A stretch of DNA of 64,000 nucleotides from Escarpia spicata (lineage: Eukaryota > Annelida > Polychaeta > Sabellida > Siboglinidae), in NCBI GenBank assembly GCA_963995525.1, contig OZ023211.1:61319541-61383540 (forward strand). Reading direction: 5' to 3'. Under the pieces are notes generated by a model that was given only the letters and a program-made list of their open reading frames with translations, searched no databases and was not told the DNA's origin. A program made the position numbers and the translations under genes. Every line of letters starts with the position of its first letter. Position 1 is the first letter of the stretch. Of the stretch, positions 35,559 through 47,600 are shown piece after piece.

Positions 35559-36979
35559 TCACACCACTTTCTCAACTTGGTTGCTCGTCCGTCCAGCCAA
35601 ACCGACCGCATTTACTATTTTCGTTATTGCAGCCCATGCATCTGACCGGGCCGTGGCAGTCCCAAAAGGTGAACATTTCTTTCTGACTACCTCAGCCCGG
35701 TATGTGGACACACCATCCACCAGGTTTCGGGCTCGCTCCCGTTGGATGCGCGAACCTTAGCAGTATTTATGCCTGAAATAATTTTTTTTAATGTTTAAAT
35801 TTTTCCTTTAACAAACAACAAACACTTTTGTTTATGTAGTATCATTGTCGCAGATAAATAATATCCCAAATGATTTTAATAATAGAGTCGTTCCATGCGG
35901 AGTGGCTCTATGGTACATGTCGTATGATATACAGGCAGTGTATTATGTTAATGACACTGAATATTGGTAATACGTTGAAACATGCATTTATTAATTAATA
36001 ACTACAATTTTGAAATAATCACCTTGATGGTTGGCAGTAATGAGATCATCATGAGACCGTCATGTAACCAGAATTTTAACGTCCTAGCTGAGCACTATAT
36101 TTTTCAAAACAAGGTGATCTGATGGTATATATATATATGTATATATATATTATATATCTTTGATAACAAATTTAATGTTTGTTTATTGTTTGTAAGACTA
36201 CACAGTTTTAATAGCAATAACATATTTTCGTAAACATACCTTTATATTTTGGGGAATAATGATAAGCATTGAAATTATATACTATTAGGCACTTCAATGA
36301 ATTCCGCAAACTGGGTCGTTTCGCGTGCGTCGAATCGTGATCACCGCAGGCCGTCTCGTTTGCTGGGCACCCGGTTAGCGTTTTGTTTCAACTCGCGTTT
36401 TGGCGCTCTTTTTTCAGTAGCTTACCTCATTCACTGCGGGATTCTTCCGGACCGTAAGTTGGCCTTTCATTAAAGACGCGCCACTCGATGATATTGGGTG
36501 AAATTTATCGTTAGTGCCTCCTCATGCGGTTCTGCGCATTTTTATTCGGCGTGTAATTGTTCTAATTCCAGAAACAAATGGGCTGATTTATCATTCTTTA
36601 GATTCCAAAAGGATGCAGAGAGGTGTGTTACTCATATCTATACATAAATGAATACAAATTGCATGAATATATACAGCTAATTGCCGTAATTACATGAGCG
36701 ATAATGGGGCGATTTCTAAATGAAGCGCGCACGCCCCCGTCTGAAAACAAATTTATCCGACTTCAGTTGATCAATAGTACATCAACATTGGCCTATGCAC
36801 CCATTGTTTTGATTAGTCAGTGATTCAAGTTAAAATTATGTTTGTCCTGAGCTATTATGACCGATTTACCAATTCTAAATGATAGCGAATCATAGCATCC
36901 TCTGACATGGTATCTCACATCAAAAAATGAAAAGGTGATCAACCGTCAATATGTATAATTGTACTAATTTAAGTTGAAA

Positions 36980-37220
36980 AAGACGTTTGATGACGAGAAG
37001 CCTGAGTATTTACATAACAACTGTCGATTGTGTTCAACCCACTTTGAGGATGGCCAATTTATGCATGCGGTCTCGATCCAGGAACAAATTGATCTGGAAT
37101 GCAGTTCCAGTAATATTCAGCGTGCCTCACCCACCTGTTCTCGTAAATGGTAAACGACCAGCACCGAAACCAAGAGATGCCGGACCAAGCAAGAAACAGA
37201 AGGCCGATGACAATGATGAT
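36980..37220 (+). pseudogene. THAP domain, second half, one frameshift
   Basis: THAP is a C2CH zinc-binding DNA-recognition domain shared by P-element transposases and many animal proteins. The sequence reads PEYLHNNCRLCSTHFEDGQF, then after a frame change near 37,065 RNKLIWNAVPVIFSVPHPP, followed by a basic linker (GKRPAPKPRDAGPSKKQKAD). The CxxH pair (C-R-L-C-S-T-H) and the NAVP motif are diagnostic. The first half with the other cysteines was not found; an exon may be lost or too diverged. Confidence 0.85.
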
Positions 37221-38233
37221 TATTGTACGTGGATTTCTGAAGAAGGATCATTCAGATACACATTGTATAAAATAATTACATTGCAAAATGCAAGATTTAA
37301 TGTATAATTTATAATAGTGTAGATCTACCATATCGGGTAACTATTTCTAATGGCTGAAATATATACTGATTACCTTTTAGTAAATGTTGTATTTTTATTG
37401 ATTACTACAGGTACCATTGGCATTAGGTAAATGTATTTAGTATTCTTTGGCATGATGGTGGTGGTGGTCAGATTATACTTAATATGCATGTACTGTAGTA
37501 ATATATCATAACTGTGTTTTGGTGTGTCATGTATCGATATTTGTTAATTTGTTTTGGACATGTTAATTAGTCAAGATGGACTATTCTAATTTTATATGAT
37601 TTACAATTGATTAAATTATGAATATTTATTATGCATGTATTACTTAGTGGTGATACTTTGAAACAACTCCCATTATGGCTATTCCAAAAAATAGAGACAG
37701 ATTCCCTCTCTCTCTACAATAGAAAATATAATTTTATAACATCCACTGTCCACTGATATAGTGTATATAGCCCCCTCTAGATAATGACATATATATATAT
37801 ATATATAGATATATATATATTTACCCTGTTAACCATTATATTTCTTTGTGTACTGCATAAATAAATGATGATGGGTCCCATCTAGAAATATGATTTTGGC
37901 GAGTTTATCTACCTACTACATATTATATCCTGGGGATTCTCAATTTTTCTGGAATAGCCTTTACATTATAAAGCACGATGCCTCAAGGTACATTTTAAAA
38001 CTTTACAAATTCATATCACCATCCACTATCCGCAGGGTAATGTGGCATTTAATATAGTGATTCGCTGGTTATATTTGCCGGAAGATGGAGGATGGGTGTG
38101 TCAGTTGTGCTATGACAGTATTGTTGGTCCTTTGGATAATTCCAATGAGGATCACATATTTCTGGCCAGTAAACAATATTCCAATGTTAGTAGTGGCTTG
38201 TGAACGCGTTGTCAAAGATGTCTTGTCTTTTCA

Positions 38234-38396
38234 TTGTATTGTTCTGCACATAAATGTCGACTTGACCGCATGGTCATTACCTTGTTTGAAACCAAGAGAT
38301 TACACTTCTACCTGAAAGTGGCCAGTAGAAATCCTCCCACCATTTCAACGAAAAGAAACCGGAAAACTCTGAAACTCAAAGATACTACAGGTGTAC
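38234..38396 (+). pseudogene. Possible C-terminal exon of the THAP transposon protein
   Basis: The frame reads CRLDRMVITLFETKRLHFYL then KVASRNPPTISTKRNRKTLK, resembling the C-terminal 'TRLHFFLK..NR...KRNRKxLKL' segment I associate with THAP-type transposon proteins, and it ends at a GGTGTAC donor-like site. This rests on pattern memory only. Confidence 0.35.
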
Positions 38397-41300
38397 ATTT
38401 ATCAAATCATATGAGGATCACATATTGTTGGCTAGTCTTTGCTAGTAAACAATGATCCATTGTCATTAGCATCTTGCAGGTACCCAGTGTTGCTACTTTT
38501 CAATTGGTGGGTTGATTTCTACGGCACTGCATCTGAGTGTAATCTGGTAGTCGTTCATTGGATCATACAACATTCCATCCACGTACGCCAAATCGAGCAC
38601 ACTTATGATATTGAACTCCATATAAATTGCTTGAAAATGTCATTGTTAATGTGATGTTGACAAAAAAATGTAAAGATGGTTGACTCAACGTATCTTACTG
38701 TTTACTGATAACAAAATAATACAACAGGTACACAACACAAGGAAGTAGTCTTTGTTCACATTAAATACATGTGACACAAACTCCATAGGATTCTGTCTGG
38801 TGAATACTTTCTTATACCAGTAATAAAATTCACTGTGAACACCCAAATTAATGCACATGTACAAAAAGCCCAACAATAGCTGCATCTTGCTATTCTTACG
38901 ACTTTTCAACATGAACACGTACAGATACACTAGCAAACACATAACATTATCAAACTTAAAAGGCTTTATAAATACTTTTAAATTGCACGCTTTGTCATAC
39001 ATTCCATTGCCTGGATAACAATTTTTGGGAAAATCTTGGCAAAATATACTGTCTTACAATATACTATCTAAATATCCCATGCTCATAAATAATGAGCAAG
39101 TTATGGGAACGTGACGAAAACTGGTCTGTACTGTCCTTCGTTAGACCTGGATGTGGTCTCGGGGGGATGTTCAGATGGGTCCAGCAGATGCTACCCTCTG
39201 CTGAATGAAATACCAACTAGTAGAAACGTTGCATCAGATACAGTTTCATTATAACATATTTTATTTCTGAAATGTAAACAAACATATCAGGTCAAGAGCG
39301 CTGAAATTCACGGAAAACGCGTAAAACGCAATGAGTTTGTACGTATATCACTGACTATGTGCGTCCAACCGTTTGGGGGAGCCGCTGGCGTCGTAAGTTC
39401 AGAACATTTAATGGAATATGACGTGAGTGGCGCATCTTACTGCTTTCATTTCGTCGTTTTCTGATTGAAATGTGACAAAAATTAAGCCAATTTAATCGAT
39501 TTTACAGCATTACTTTTTTTTACACAAACGGATGTATTAATAAAGAAAAATGGTGTCTAGCCAGTTCTATGGGTATTTATTAGTCTGTATCGAAAATGTT
39601 GGTGTAGAGAACGGAAGAGAAATGTGGTATTATTCTGATTTGACCGATCTGTCAATCAGACCGACAGCGTGTCACCTGAGCCAGATGCAGATCATGACTT
39701 ATTCTATTTCTCTGAATTTAAATCACCACAGAAAAAACATTATATGTTCTGACTTTTAGGTATGATATTATTTAAGTTTCTATTTTATGAATATGATTTA
39801 TAGTATACGGGCCAAGCATGGTAGTCTTAGGCCAGGGCTGGTTACTGCTTACCCTTGAACGTCACTTGGGCTTGGGCTTGGCATGGCTTATCATGCCTTA
39901 TGCCATTATTTATGGTTATGCTTTTATTTAGACTTAGAAATAATAAAAATGTCATTATGCAATAATTTTAATTAATTGTTGTTAGTTACCTATTAAATCA
40001 ACAATTTGTTAGAAATGTTGTTTTTGAGGTACAATACGTAAATTATTCAACTTAATTTGTTTTAAAAAGTGTTCCATGACAAACAATCACTGCAAAAAAA
40101 ATTATAAAGCATGTTGTAATATAAACCATTAAATGCCTTCATCAGTTGTAGCATCATTTGTTTCATGGTGTGACAACACGCAATACATTAAACAGTTATA
40201 CCTATCAAGTATTACAGTTATTATTAATTTATGTTTGACATAATTATTATATAATTTCACACTGCTGTCTTGCGTAACAGAGGCAGAGATATGAGAATTA
40301 TTTCACAAGATTTGCATGTAGAATCAAAACAGTTATCATTATATGATACACGATGGCCTTTTTATTTCAAATATTGTTCGCAATTACATGCAGTGACACT
40401 GAACTTACGCTGATATGTGTCTGACAGTTAACTGTGAAAGTACCAAGCCACATAATCGTCTGGTACGAATATGATACCCATCACCTGCTTGCATACGTAC
40501 ACATTTAATCGCGTTGATTATATATCGGATATCTACAATGAACAGTGTCCAAAACATTACTTATAGACACCATGTTGACGAACACAACGTTATTTTACAA
40601 GATACTGAAATGTTAACTTTGCTGCACAGCTGTTGCAGTCTACTGGCATTAAATTATGAGACAATCAACTTCCAATATTACAAAAAGACTGCATTATGAG
40701 CAGAGCAGACTTCTTCTTTATGGCTTAACTCACACGGGCCATGAGGAGTAACGCAGAAAGCAATCTTGCATTTGGCGCATTTGGATTCAGCGAGGGAATA
40801 CTCTGAACAATTTATAAACATTACTTCATTAAGTTCATGTTAAAATGCAGAACATTACATTATGAAGCAGTGACAATTGATTACTGGTCTGTACAGAGCC
40901 TACAGCCTGCATCCAAACTGTCATGACACTTTCACACATAGACACAGTGAACTAGGAGTATGAATATTGTATTTCATTGTCATGTATTGATCTGTTGAGT
41001 TTGTGTTCTATTTAGCCAATATTTACTTATTAATAAAGTTATTATTAATGCTATACGACTGGTTAATGCACATTTATTATAATATTTAATGTGGTTATAA
41101 ACATTGCATAAATTATATAACTGTCTTCATAGAAGTGCAGCGGTCAGTTATTAGCGTGTTAATATTAGCCAATATTAACTTATTCATTAAGTTACTATTA
41201 ATGTGAAATGACCGGTTAATGTATATTTATTATAATAATTAATATGGTTTACAGCTTGCATAAATTATACAGACATCTTCATAATCGTATAATATATAAT

Positions 41301-42270
41301 AAATATGTTGGTCTGTCGAGTTTGCACACTAATTAGTAATTTTTTACTAATTAATTACAAGATTTGTTAATGAATATTTATTACCATTATTAATGTGGTT
41401 ATACGCATTGCATAATATTTGTAAATATCTTCATAATTATGGCCTTTTACTGAAATGTGTCGGTCTGTCGAGGTCGTGCGCTAATTACCCAATATTGACT
41501 AATTAATTAAATTATTATTAAATTATTTGTTAATGCATATTTATTACCATTATTAATGTGGTTATACATATTGCATAATATGTATAAATATATTCATAAT
41601 CATTGGCATTGTGGCCTTTAATTGGAACGTGTTGGTCTGTTGAGTTTGCATGCTACATTAATAAAATAAATTTGGTTATAATTAGTACAAACAATATTTA
41701 ATATTGTAAATTGATTTATCTAGTAAATGTGTTTGAAAATCATGAAAACAGAATTTAAGCAGACGACAACAGCAAATACGGCGAAAAGTGCTGTCCTCTG
41801 TATGTATTGTAGGTGTGATTTCGCAAAATAGTGGCGTTCTTTTTCATTTTTGCTCATTCCGTTCATGTGTTTCAATGATGTTGCGCCCGCAACTATCAGT
41901 ACATTAATATTTTTCAATGTAAATTGTACAATGTTTTGTGCTTAATTATATAGTTATAACTCACCTGTTTCCAATGAATGTTTATCTATTTTGTCTTTCG
42001 ATTAATCAACATGTCACGCACGTGTGCATAGATCAAACGGTAAATGTGTGTATAACCGGAAGTAGACGTTAGTGATTGTGGCCGTTATAACTCGAAAAAA
42101 CCCGCGATATTCTCCGAGATTTTCGTACGTAAGTGGCGAATTTATTAGCTGCGAAAATTCATAAGCGTTTCGAGACTACCAACTTACGAAATTTCACAGC
42201 TAGGAGATATATCCGCCATATTTGCTAAACTTCTTACATATGAAATCGTTTTCTTCGAGAATACGGGCCC

Positions 42271-42459
42271 TGGTGGTGGCGTCTACAAGTCTGGCTTCAC
42301 GACGCGACATCTCAAGATGCCGACAGCAAAGAAATTCGAATCGATATAAGTCTACATCTCAGCAATCACACTCAATCTGTTCGTCTATTCGTCGTCTATC
42401 GCCCTCCGCCAAACACCAAGAATGGGTTTACAACTTTGAAATTTCTCCAGAATTTTTAG
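42271..42459 (+). pseudogene. LINE endonuclease domain, right half
   Basis: Continues the domain broken at 30,080: GGGV, then YKSGFTTRHLKMPTAKKFES, and after a frame change VRLFVVYRPPPNTKNGFTTL with KFLQNF and a stop. Same strand and same family position order as the left half. Confidence 0.85.
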
Positions 42460-42832
42460 GTTGGTAATGGGCAATCCATTTGATTAATTCACAGGGCCAC
42501 TGTGCACATACAGCCGACACAATACTTTTCACATTATGTGCACACACAGGTACATAACGATTACTGATTTATGTACCACATATGCTATGTACTACAATTT
42601 AGTGTACATAAATCATAATTATTTAATTTCGCTAGTTATTGACCAATAAAACGATTGATTACTGTTAGACATATTTACAGCATACGAACTGTCATAGATT
42701 CACATTATATATACACACAAGGGAAAAAGATACCTGTGTGCAGATTGTACACCTTCTATATTACTAGCAAGGGTATTTACAGCAATTTGCTATACAAAAG
42801 TGGCGGGTTAGAACCTCCTTACAACATTCATG

Positions 42833-42867
<35 letters not shown>

Positions 42868-43245
42868 CAGATCGGGAGGATGGGAGGGAATCGCTCCTAG
42901 TGCAAAACATTGTCGTGCGTACGAGCTGCTGGACAATACAATGCCACTTTTGTGACGCGGACTGAAACAGCATTCTGGGCCAGCTTAATTAAGCGCTGGG
43001 GCGATTTAAAGGGGTGTATGACATTGGAGGGGGAAAAGTTTTTTTTACCACCAAGCTTATTTACCAGGTACTCGCTACGTTGCTACACAAAGAAGCTGTT
43101 CATCCTGAAGGATGATCACCCCAATGTGTATGTTTGTACATCAGTGTTCTGAAAATTTTCATACAGCTCTTTCTCTGTTTGTATTGAGTTGTACCAACTA
43201 TTGCGTAGGTTGGTAATGGGCAATCCAATTGATTAATTCACGGGG
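42460..43245. other. No gene seen; flanked by a duplicated about 60-bp segment
   Basis: GGTTGGTAATGGGCAATCCA occurs at about 42,459 and again at about 43,208, each followed by a matching 'TTGATTAATTCAC.GGG' and 'CACTGTGCAC.TACAG' stretch. The frame at 42,910-43,152 has no ATG head and no family signal. Confidence 0.6.
42835..42863. repeat. (AT)n microsatellite
   Basis: Uninterrupted AT run. Confidence 0.95.
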
Positions 43246-43419
43246 ATTGCCACTGTGCACGTACAGTCTACACCATTGCCACTGTGCACGTACAGTCTAC
43301 ACCATTGCCACTGTGCACATACAGTCTACACCATTGCCACTGTGCACATACAGTCTACACCATTGCCACTGTGCACATACAGTCTACACCATTGCCACTG
43401 TGCACATACAGTCTACATT
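43246..43419. repeat. 29-bp minisatellite, six copies
   Basis: Units start ATTGCCACTGTGCAC at 43246, 43275, 43304, 43333, 43362 and 43391, with G/A variation at one position (GCACGTAC versus GCACATAC). Confidence 0.95.
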
Positions 43420-43890
43420 CTTCTCATTATATAAAACGATGGTTAAATGTTACTTAGAATATGCAATAGCAGTATGGTACGTATCCATATAAGATAAAAC
43501 ATAAAATAGTCATAGAAATTATCCAGAGAAGAGCTACAAAAGAACTACCCGATACGAAGACCTACCATATATAGACATAATAAAACATTACTAAAACAAC
43601 CCACACTAGCGTACCGAGGACTAAGAGGAGGCACGATAGAAATGTACAAGATAATGCACAACCTGTATGATGATGAATCTGCACCAAACCTCCTGAAATG
43701 GGACGGAGTTTCACAAAGATCAGGTAAGAGAGGACACTCAAATTATTTACGCAAAAAGTTAAAGCTAAACATAAGAAAAAGACATTCCAACATAGAGTGG
43801 CAAAACCATGGAATTGTTTCCCAGAAACAGTAATACAAGCTAGAACATTAAATTCATTAAAAAATCATCTAAGTAAATTCTGATCTACCC
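43420..43890 (+). pseudogene. LINE ORF2 C-terminal fragment
   Basis: Reads MVKCYLEYAIAVWY, IIQRRATKELPDTK, LAYRGLRGGTIEMYKIMHNL, YDDESAPNLLKW, LKLNIRKRHS and, in another frame, VAKPWNCFPETVIQARTLNS, the usual thumb-to-tail order of LINE reverse transcriptases. Several frameshifts. It may be the 3' part of the LINE whose endonuclease half ends at 42,459. Confidence 0.82.
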
Positions 43891-44289
43891 AGATAATTTT
43901 TATGACTATGAAGTACCATGCAGTAACAATAAATACTGAAACCGGAAATTATGAGTTATTAACATTTTATTATGAATCTGAAGATCTGATCAACGAGGAA
44001 CCGAGTGGATCCTGCGATCAGAATCATCTAAAGGTATCTTACGTTAACTGACAAATAGTTAACTTTTTTCCGCGTATGCCATTGATCAAGATTTCTTGCG
44101 TTGGTATGAGACAAGACTTGTGTTTTTTGTATCGATGAGGGAGGTCGTGTTTTATATTGCTTAAATTTTATTCTGCAATATCTCTTCATACAGCTAACGC
44201 CAAGCAACTTTAAATATCCCCCTCCTTACAAAAAATATTGGTTACACTCTTGTATAATTATGATGAATGCTTAGATGTATGACACGAAA

Positions 44290-44363
44290 TATATATATAT
44301 ATATATATTATATATATTATATATATATATATAAATATATAAAACATATATATATATATATAA
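44290..44363. repeat. AT-rich microsatellite
   Basis: Mostly AT units with a few interruptions. Confidence 0.93.
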
Positions 44364-44663
44364 AACTCTGCTCGCAGATGTTCCAAAGTCAGACAAGTTC
44401 ATCGTCCTTGGCGACTTTAATGCGAGGGTTGGCACAGACTGGCCTGGGAGGGTGTCATTGGCAGACATGGAACAGGAAAGTGCAACAGCAATGGACTTTT
44501 AGTCCTCAAGATTTGTGCTGCAAATCAACTCCTCATTACAAACACAGTGTTCCGGCTCCCAACTAGCAACATGGCAACCTGAATGCACTCACGATCCCAT
44601 CACTGGCACCTCATTGACTACGTTATCATCAAGAAGAAAGACGTGCAGGACGTAAGAGTGACG
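44364..44663 (+). pseudogene. RTE-type LINE endonuclease fragment
   Basis: Reads [58 protein letters not shown] and HWHLIDYVIIKKKDVQDVRV across frame changes, the middle of an AP endonuclease of the type often annotated as 'craniofacial development protein 2-like'. It stops just before the satellite. Confidence 0.85.
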
Positions 44664-47600
44664 GTGTGGCTTCAGAGCAGGCAGTGGCACAGTCAAAGGT
44701 ACTAGTGTAGTGGTTAGAGCAGTGGGCTCTTGGTAAGAGCAGTGGACTCTCATTCAAGAGGTGGTAGTGTAGTGATTAGAGCATCATACAGTGGTGGTAG
44801 TGTATAGGTTAGGGCAGTGGACTCTCAGTCAAGATGTGGTTGTGTAGTGGTTAGAGCATCATACAGAGGTGGTAGTTTAAAGGTTAGGGCAGTGAACTCT
44901 CATTCAAGAGATGGTAGTGTAGTTGTTAGAACATCATACAGAGGTGGTAGTGTAGAGGTTAGGGCAGTGGACTCTCAGTCAAGATGTGGTAGTGTAGTGA
45001 TAAGAGCAGCATACAGAGTTGGTAGTGTAGAGGTTAGGGCAGTGAACTCTCAGTCAAGATGTGGTAGTGTAGTGGTTAGAGCATCATACAGAGGTGGTAT
45101 TGTAAAGGTTAGGGCAGTGAACTCTCATTCAAGAGGTGGTAGTGTAGTTGTTAGAACATCATACAGAGGTGGTAGTGTAGAGGTTAGGGCAGTGGACTCT
45201 CAGTCAAGAGGTGGTAGTGTAGTGGTTAGAACATCATTCAGAGGTGGTAGTGTAGAGGTTAGGGCAGTGGACTCTCAGTCAAGAGGTGGTAGTGTAGTGG
45301 TTAGAACATCATTCAGAGGTGGTAGTGTAGAGGTTAGGGCAGTGGACTCTCAGTCAAGATGTGGTAGTGTAGTGGCTAGAGCATCATACAGAGGTGGTAG
45401 TGTAAAGGTTAGGGCAGTGAAATCTCATTCAAGAGATGGTAGTGTAGTTGTTAGAACATCATACAGAGGTGGTAGTGTAGAGGTTAGGGCAGTGGACTCT
45501 CAGTCAAGAGGTGGTAGTGTAGTGGTTAGAACATCATACAGAGTTGGTAGTGTAGAGGTTAGGACAGTGGACTCTCGTTCAAGATGTGATAGTGTAGTTA
45601 TTAGAGCATCATACAGAGGTGGTAGTGTAGAGGTTAGGGCAGTGAACTCTCATTCAAGAGGTGGTAGTGTAGTGGTTAGAACATCATACAGAGGTGGTAG
45701 TGTAGAGGTTAGGGCAGTGGACTCTCAGTCAAGAGGAGGTAGTGTAGTGGTTAGAACATCATACAGAGGTGGTAGTGTAGAGGTTAGGGCAGAGTATTCT
45801 CAGTCAAGATGTGGTAGTGTAGTGATTAGAGCATCATACAGAGTTGGTAGTGTAGAAGTTAGGGGAGTGAACTCTCATTCAAGAGGTGGTAGTGTAGTTG
45901 TTAGAACATCATACAGAGGTGGTAGTGTAGATGTTAGGGCAGTGGACTCTCAGTCAATAGGTGGTAGTGTAGTGGTTAGAACATCATACAGAGGTGGTAG
46001 TGTAGAGGTTAGGGCAGTGGACTCTCAGTCAAGATGTGGTAGTGTAGTGGTTAGAGCATCATACAGAGGTGGTAGTGTAAAGGTTAGGGCAGTGAACTCT
46101 CATTCAAGAGGTGGTAGTGTAGTTGTTAGAACATCATACAGAGGTGGTAGTGTAGAGGTTAGGGCAGTGGATTCTCAGTCAAGATGTGGTAGTGTAGTGG
46201 TTAGAGCATCATACAGAGGTGGTAGTGTAAAGGTTAGGGCAGTGAACTCTCGTTCAAGAGGTGGTAGTGTAGATGTTAGAACATCATACAGAGGTGGTAG
46301 TGTAGAGGTTAGGGCAGTGGACTCTCAGTCAAGAGGTGGTAGTGTAGTGGTTAGAACATCATACAGAGGTGGTAGTGTAGTGGTTAGGGCAGTGGACTCT
46401 CAGTCAAGAGGTGGTAGTGTAGTAATTAGAGCATAATACAGAGTTGGTAGTGTAGAGGTTAGGGCAGTGGACACTCAGTCAAGATGTGGTAGTGTAGTGA
46501 TTAGAGCAGCATACAGAGTTGGTAGTGTAGAGGTTAGGGCAGTGAACTCTCAGTCAAGATGTGGTAGTGTAGTGGTTAGAGCATCATACAGAGGTGGTAT
46601 TGTAAAGGTTAGGGCAGTGAACTCTCATTCAAGAGGTGGTAGTGTAGTTGTTAGAACATCATACAGAGGTGGTAGTGTAGTTGTTAGAACATCATACAGA
46701 GGTGGTAGTGTAGAGGTTAGGGCAGTGGACTCTCAGTCATGAGGTGGTAGTGTAGTGGTTAGAATATCATACAGAGTTGGTAGTGTAGAGGTTAGGACAG
46801 TGGACTCTCGTTCAAGATATGATAGTGTAGTTATTAGATCATTATACAGAGGTGGTAGTGTAGTGGTTAGGGCAGTTGACTCTCAGTCAAGAGGTGGTAG
46901 TGTAGTGATTAGAGCATCATACAGAGTTGGTAGTGTAGAGGTTAGGGCAGTGGACTCTCAGTCAAGATGTGGTAGTGTAGTGGTTAGAGCATCATACAGA
47001 GGTGGTAGTGTAGAGGTTAGGACAGTGGACTCTCAGTCAAGATGTGATAGTATGTTGATTAGAGCATCACACAGATGTGATAGTGTAGAGGTTAGGGCAG
47101 TGGACTCTCGTTAAAGATGTGATAGTGTAGTGATTAGAGCATCATACAGAGGTGGTAGTGTAGAGGTTAGGGCAGTGAACTCTCATTCAAGAGTTGGTAG
47201 TGTAGTGATTAGAGCATTATACAGAGTTGGTAGTGTAGAGGTTAGGGCAGTGGACTCTCAGTCAAGATGTGGTTGTGTAGTGGTTAGAGCATCATACAGA
47301 GGTGGTAGTGTAAAGGTTAGGGCAGTGAACTCTCATTCAAGAGGTGGTAGTGTAGTTGTTAGAACATCATACAGAGGTGGTAGTGTAGAGGTTAGGACAG
47401 TGGACTCTCAGTCAAGATGTGATAGTATGTTGATTAGAGCATCACACAGAGGTGATAGTGTAGAGGTTAGGGCAGTGGACTCTCGTTCAAGATGTGATAG
47501 TGTAGTGATTAGAGCATCATACAGAGGTGGTAGTGTAGAGGTTAGGGCAGTGAAATCTCATTCAAGAGGTGGTAGTGTAGTGGTTAGAACATCATACAGA

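Larger units (their letters stand above)
33173..35760 (-). pseudogene. Myb/SANT-like accessory protein of the Harbinger element, four exons, probably disrupted
   Basis: Harbinger elements need a Myb-like partner that binds DNA and brings in the transposase. Minus-strand exons: 35760-35383, 34928-34818, 33774-33698, 33338-33173. Exon 1 encodes RARNLVDGVSTYRAEVVRKK, then ARSDAWAAITKIVNAVGLAG and RTSNQVEK, the trihelix/SANT part. A frame slip then brings KWCDH into register. A microsatellite encodes an NNR/NNH repeat where the family has its third helix region, before INRHRNEMKKTG. Exon 2 encodes EGPPPTPLTKMEEKVEEIV. Exon 4 encodes an acidic and basic coiled coil, REELLALEIKRCKLELQVLQ to LLIAQLHEMKK. 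Junctions 1/2 and 3/4 keep frame; 2/3 is off by one. No clear start codon was found upstream of exon 1. Confidence 0.85.
36286..41760 (+). mobile_element. THAP-bearing DNA transposon, long copy (right end missing)
   Basis: The left end TAGGCACTTCAA (36286-36297) and the next about 190 bp match the left end of the element at 23,003. From about 39,480 to 41,755 the match resumes, including the core at 40,600-40,960 and the tandem repeats at 41,010-41,640. Between lie about 3 kb absent from the shorter copy, holding a THAP exon. The right inverted repeat is not present; similarity stops near 41,760. I take this as the longer, formerly autonomous form of the family. An alternative is two separate truncated copies side by side. 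Confidence 0.65.
30081..42273. mobile_element. Composite PIF/Harbinger insertion bounded by a 20-bp inverted repeat
   Basis: The left end CCAGGGCCCGTATTCTCGAA (30081-30100) is matched exactly, inverted, at 42254-42273. Directly outside, the two halves of one LINE endonuclease domain meet, so the whole 12.2 kb arrived as an insertion (or insertions within an insertion). Inside are a PIF transposase pseudogene (plus) and a convergent Myb/SANT-like gene (minus), the standard gene pair of PIF/Harbinger elements. It also holds a LINE scrap at 33,913 and a THAP-bearing transposon at 36,286-41,760. Subterminal palindromes (CTTAGCCGGCTAAG at about 30,125) support transposon ends. I could not identify the 3-bp target duplication usual for this superfamily. 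Confidence 0.75.

Noticed and set aside
35268..35760. Repetitive plus-strand frames (WLL, CCG and poly-V repeats)
   Set aside because: Antisense readings of the 9-bp microsatellite in the Myb-like exon.
38685..39002. 105-codon minus-strand frame, hydrophobic
   Set aside because: Lies inside the THAP transposon, AT-rich, no homology recognised; the hydrophobicity follows from T-rich codons. Could be an exon fragment, but unsupported.
44701..44790. A functional tRNA gene at the start of the array
   Set aside because: The A-box-like part is present, but there is no B-box, no acceptor pairing and no proper anticodon arm.
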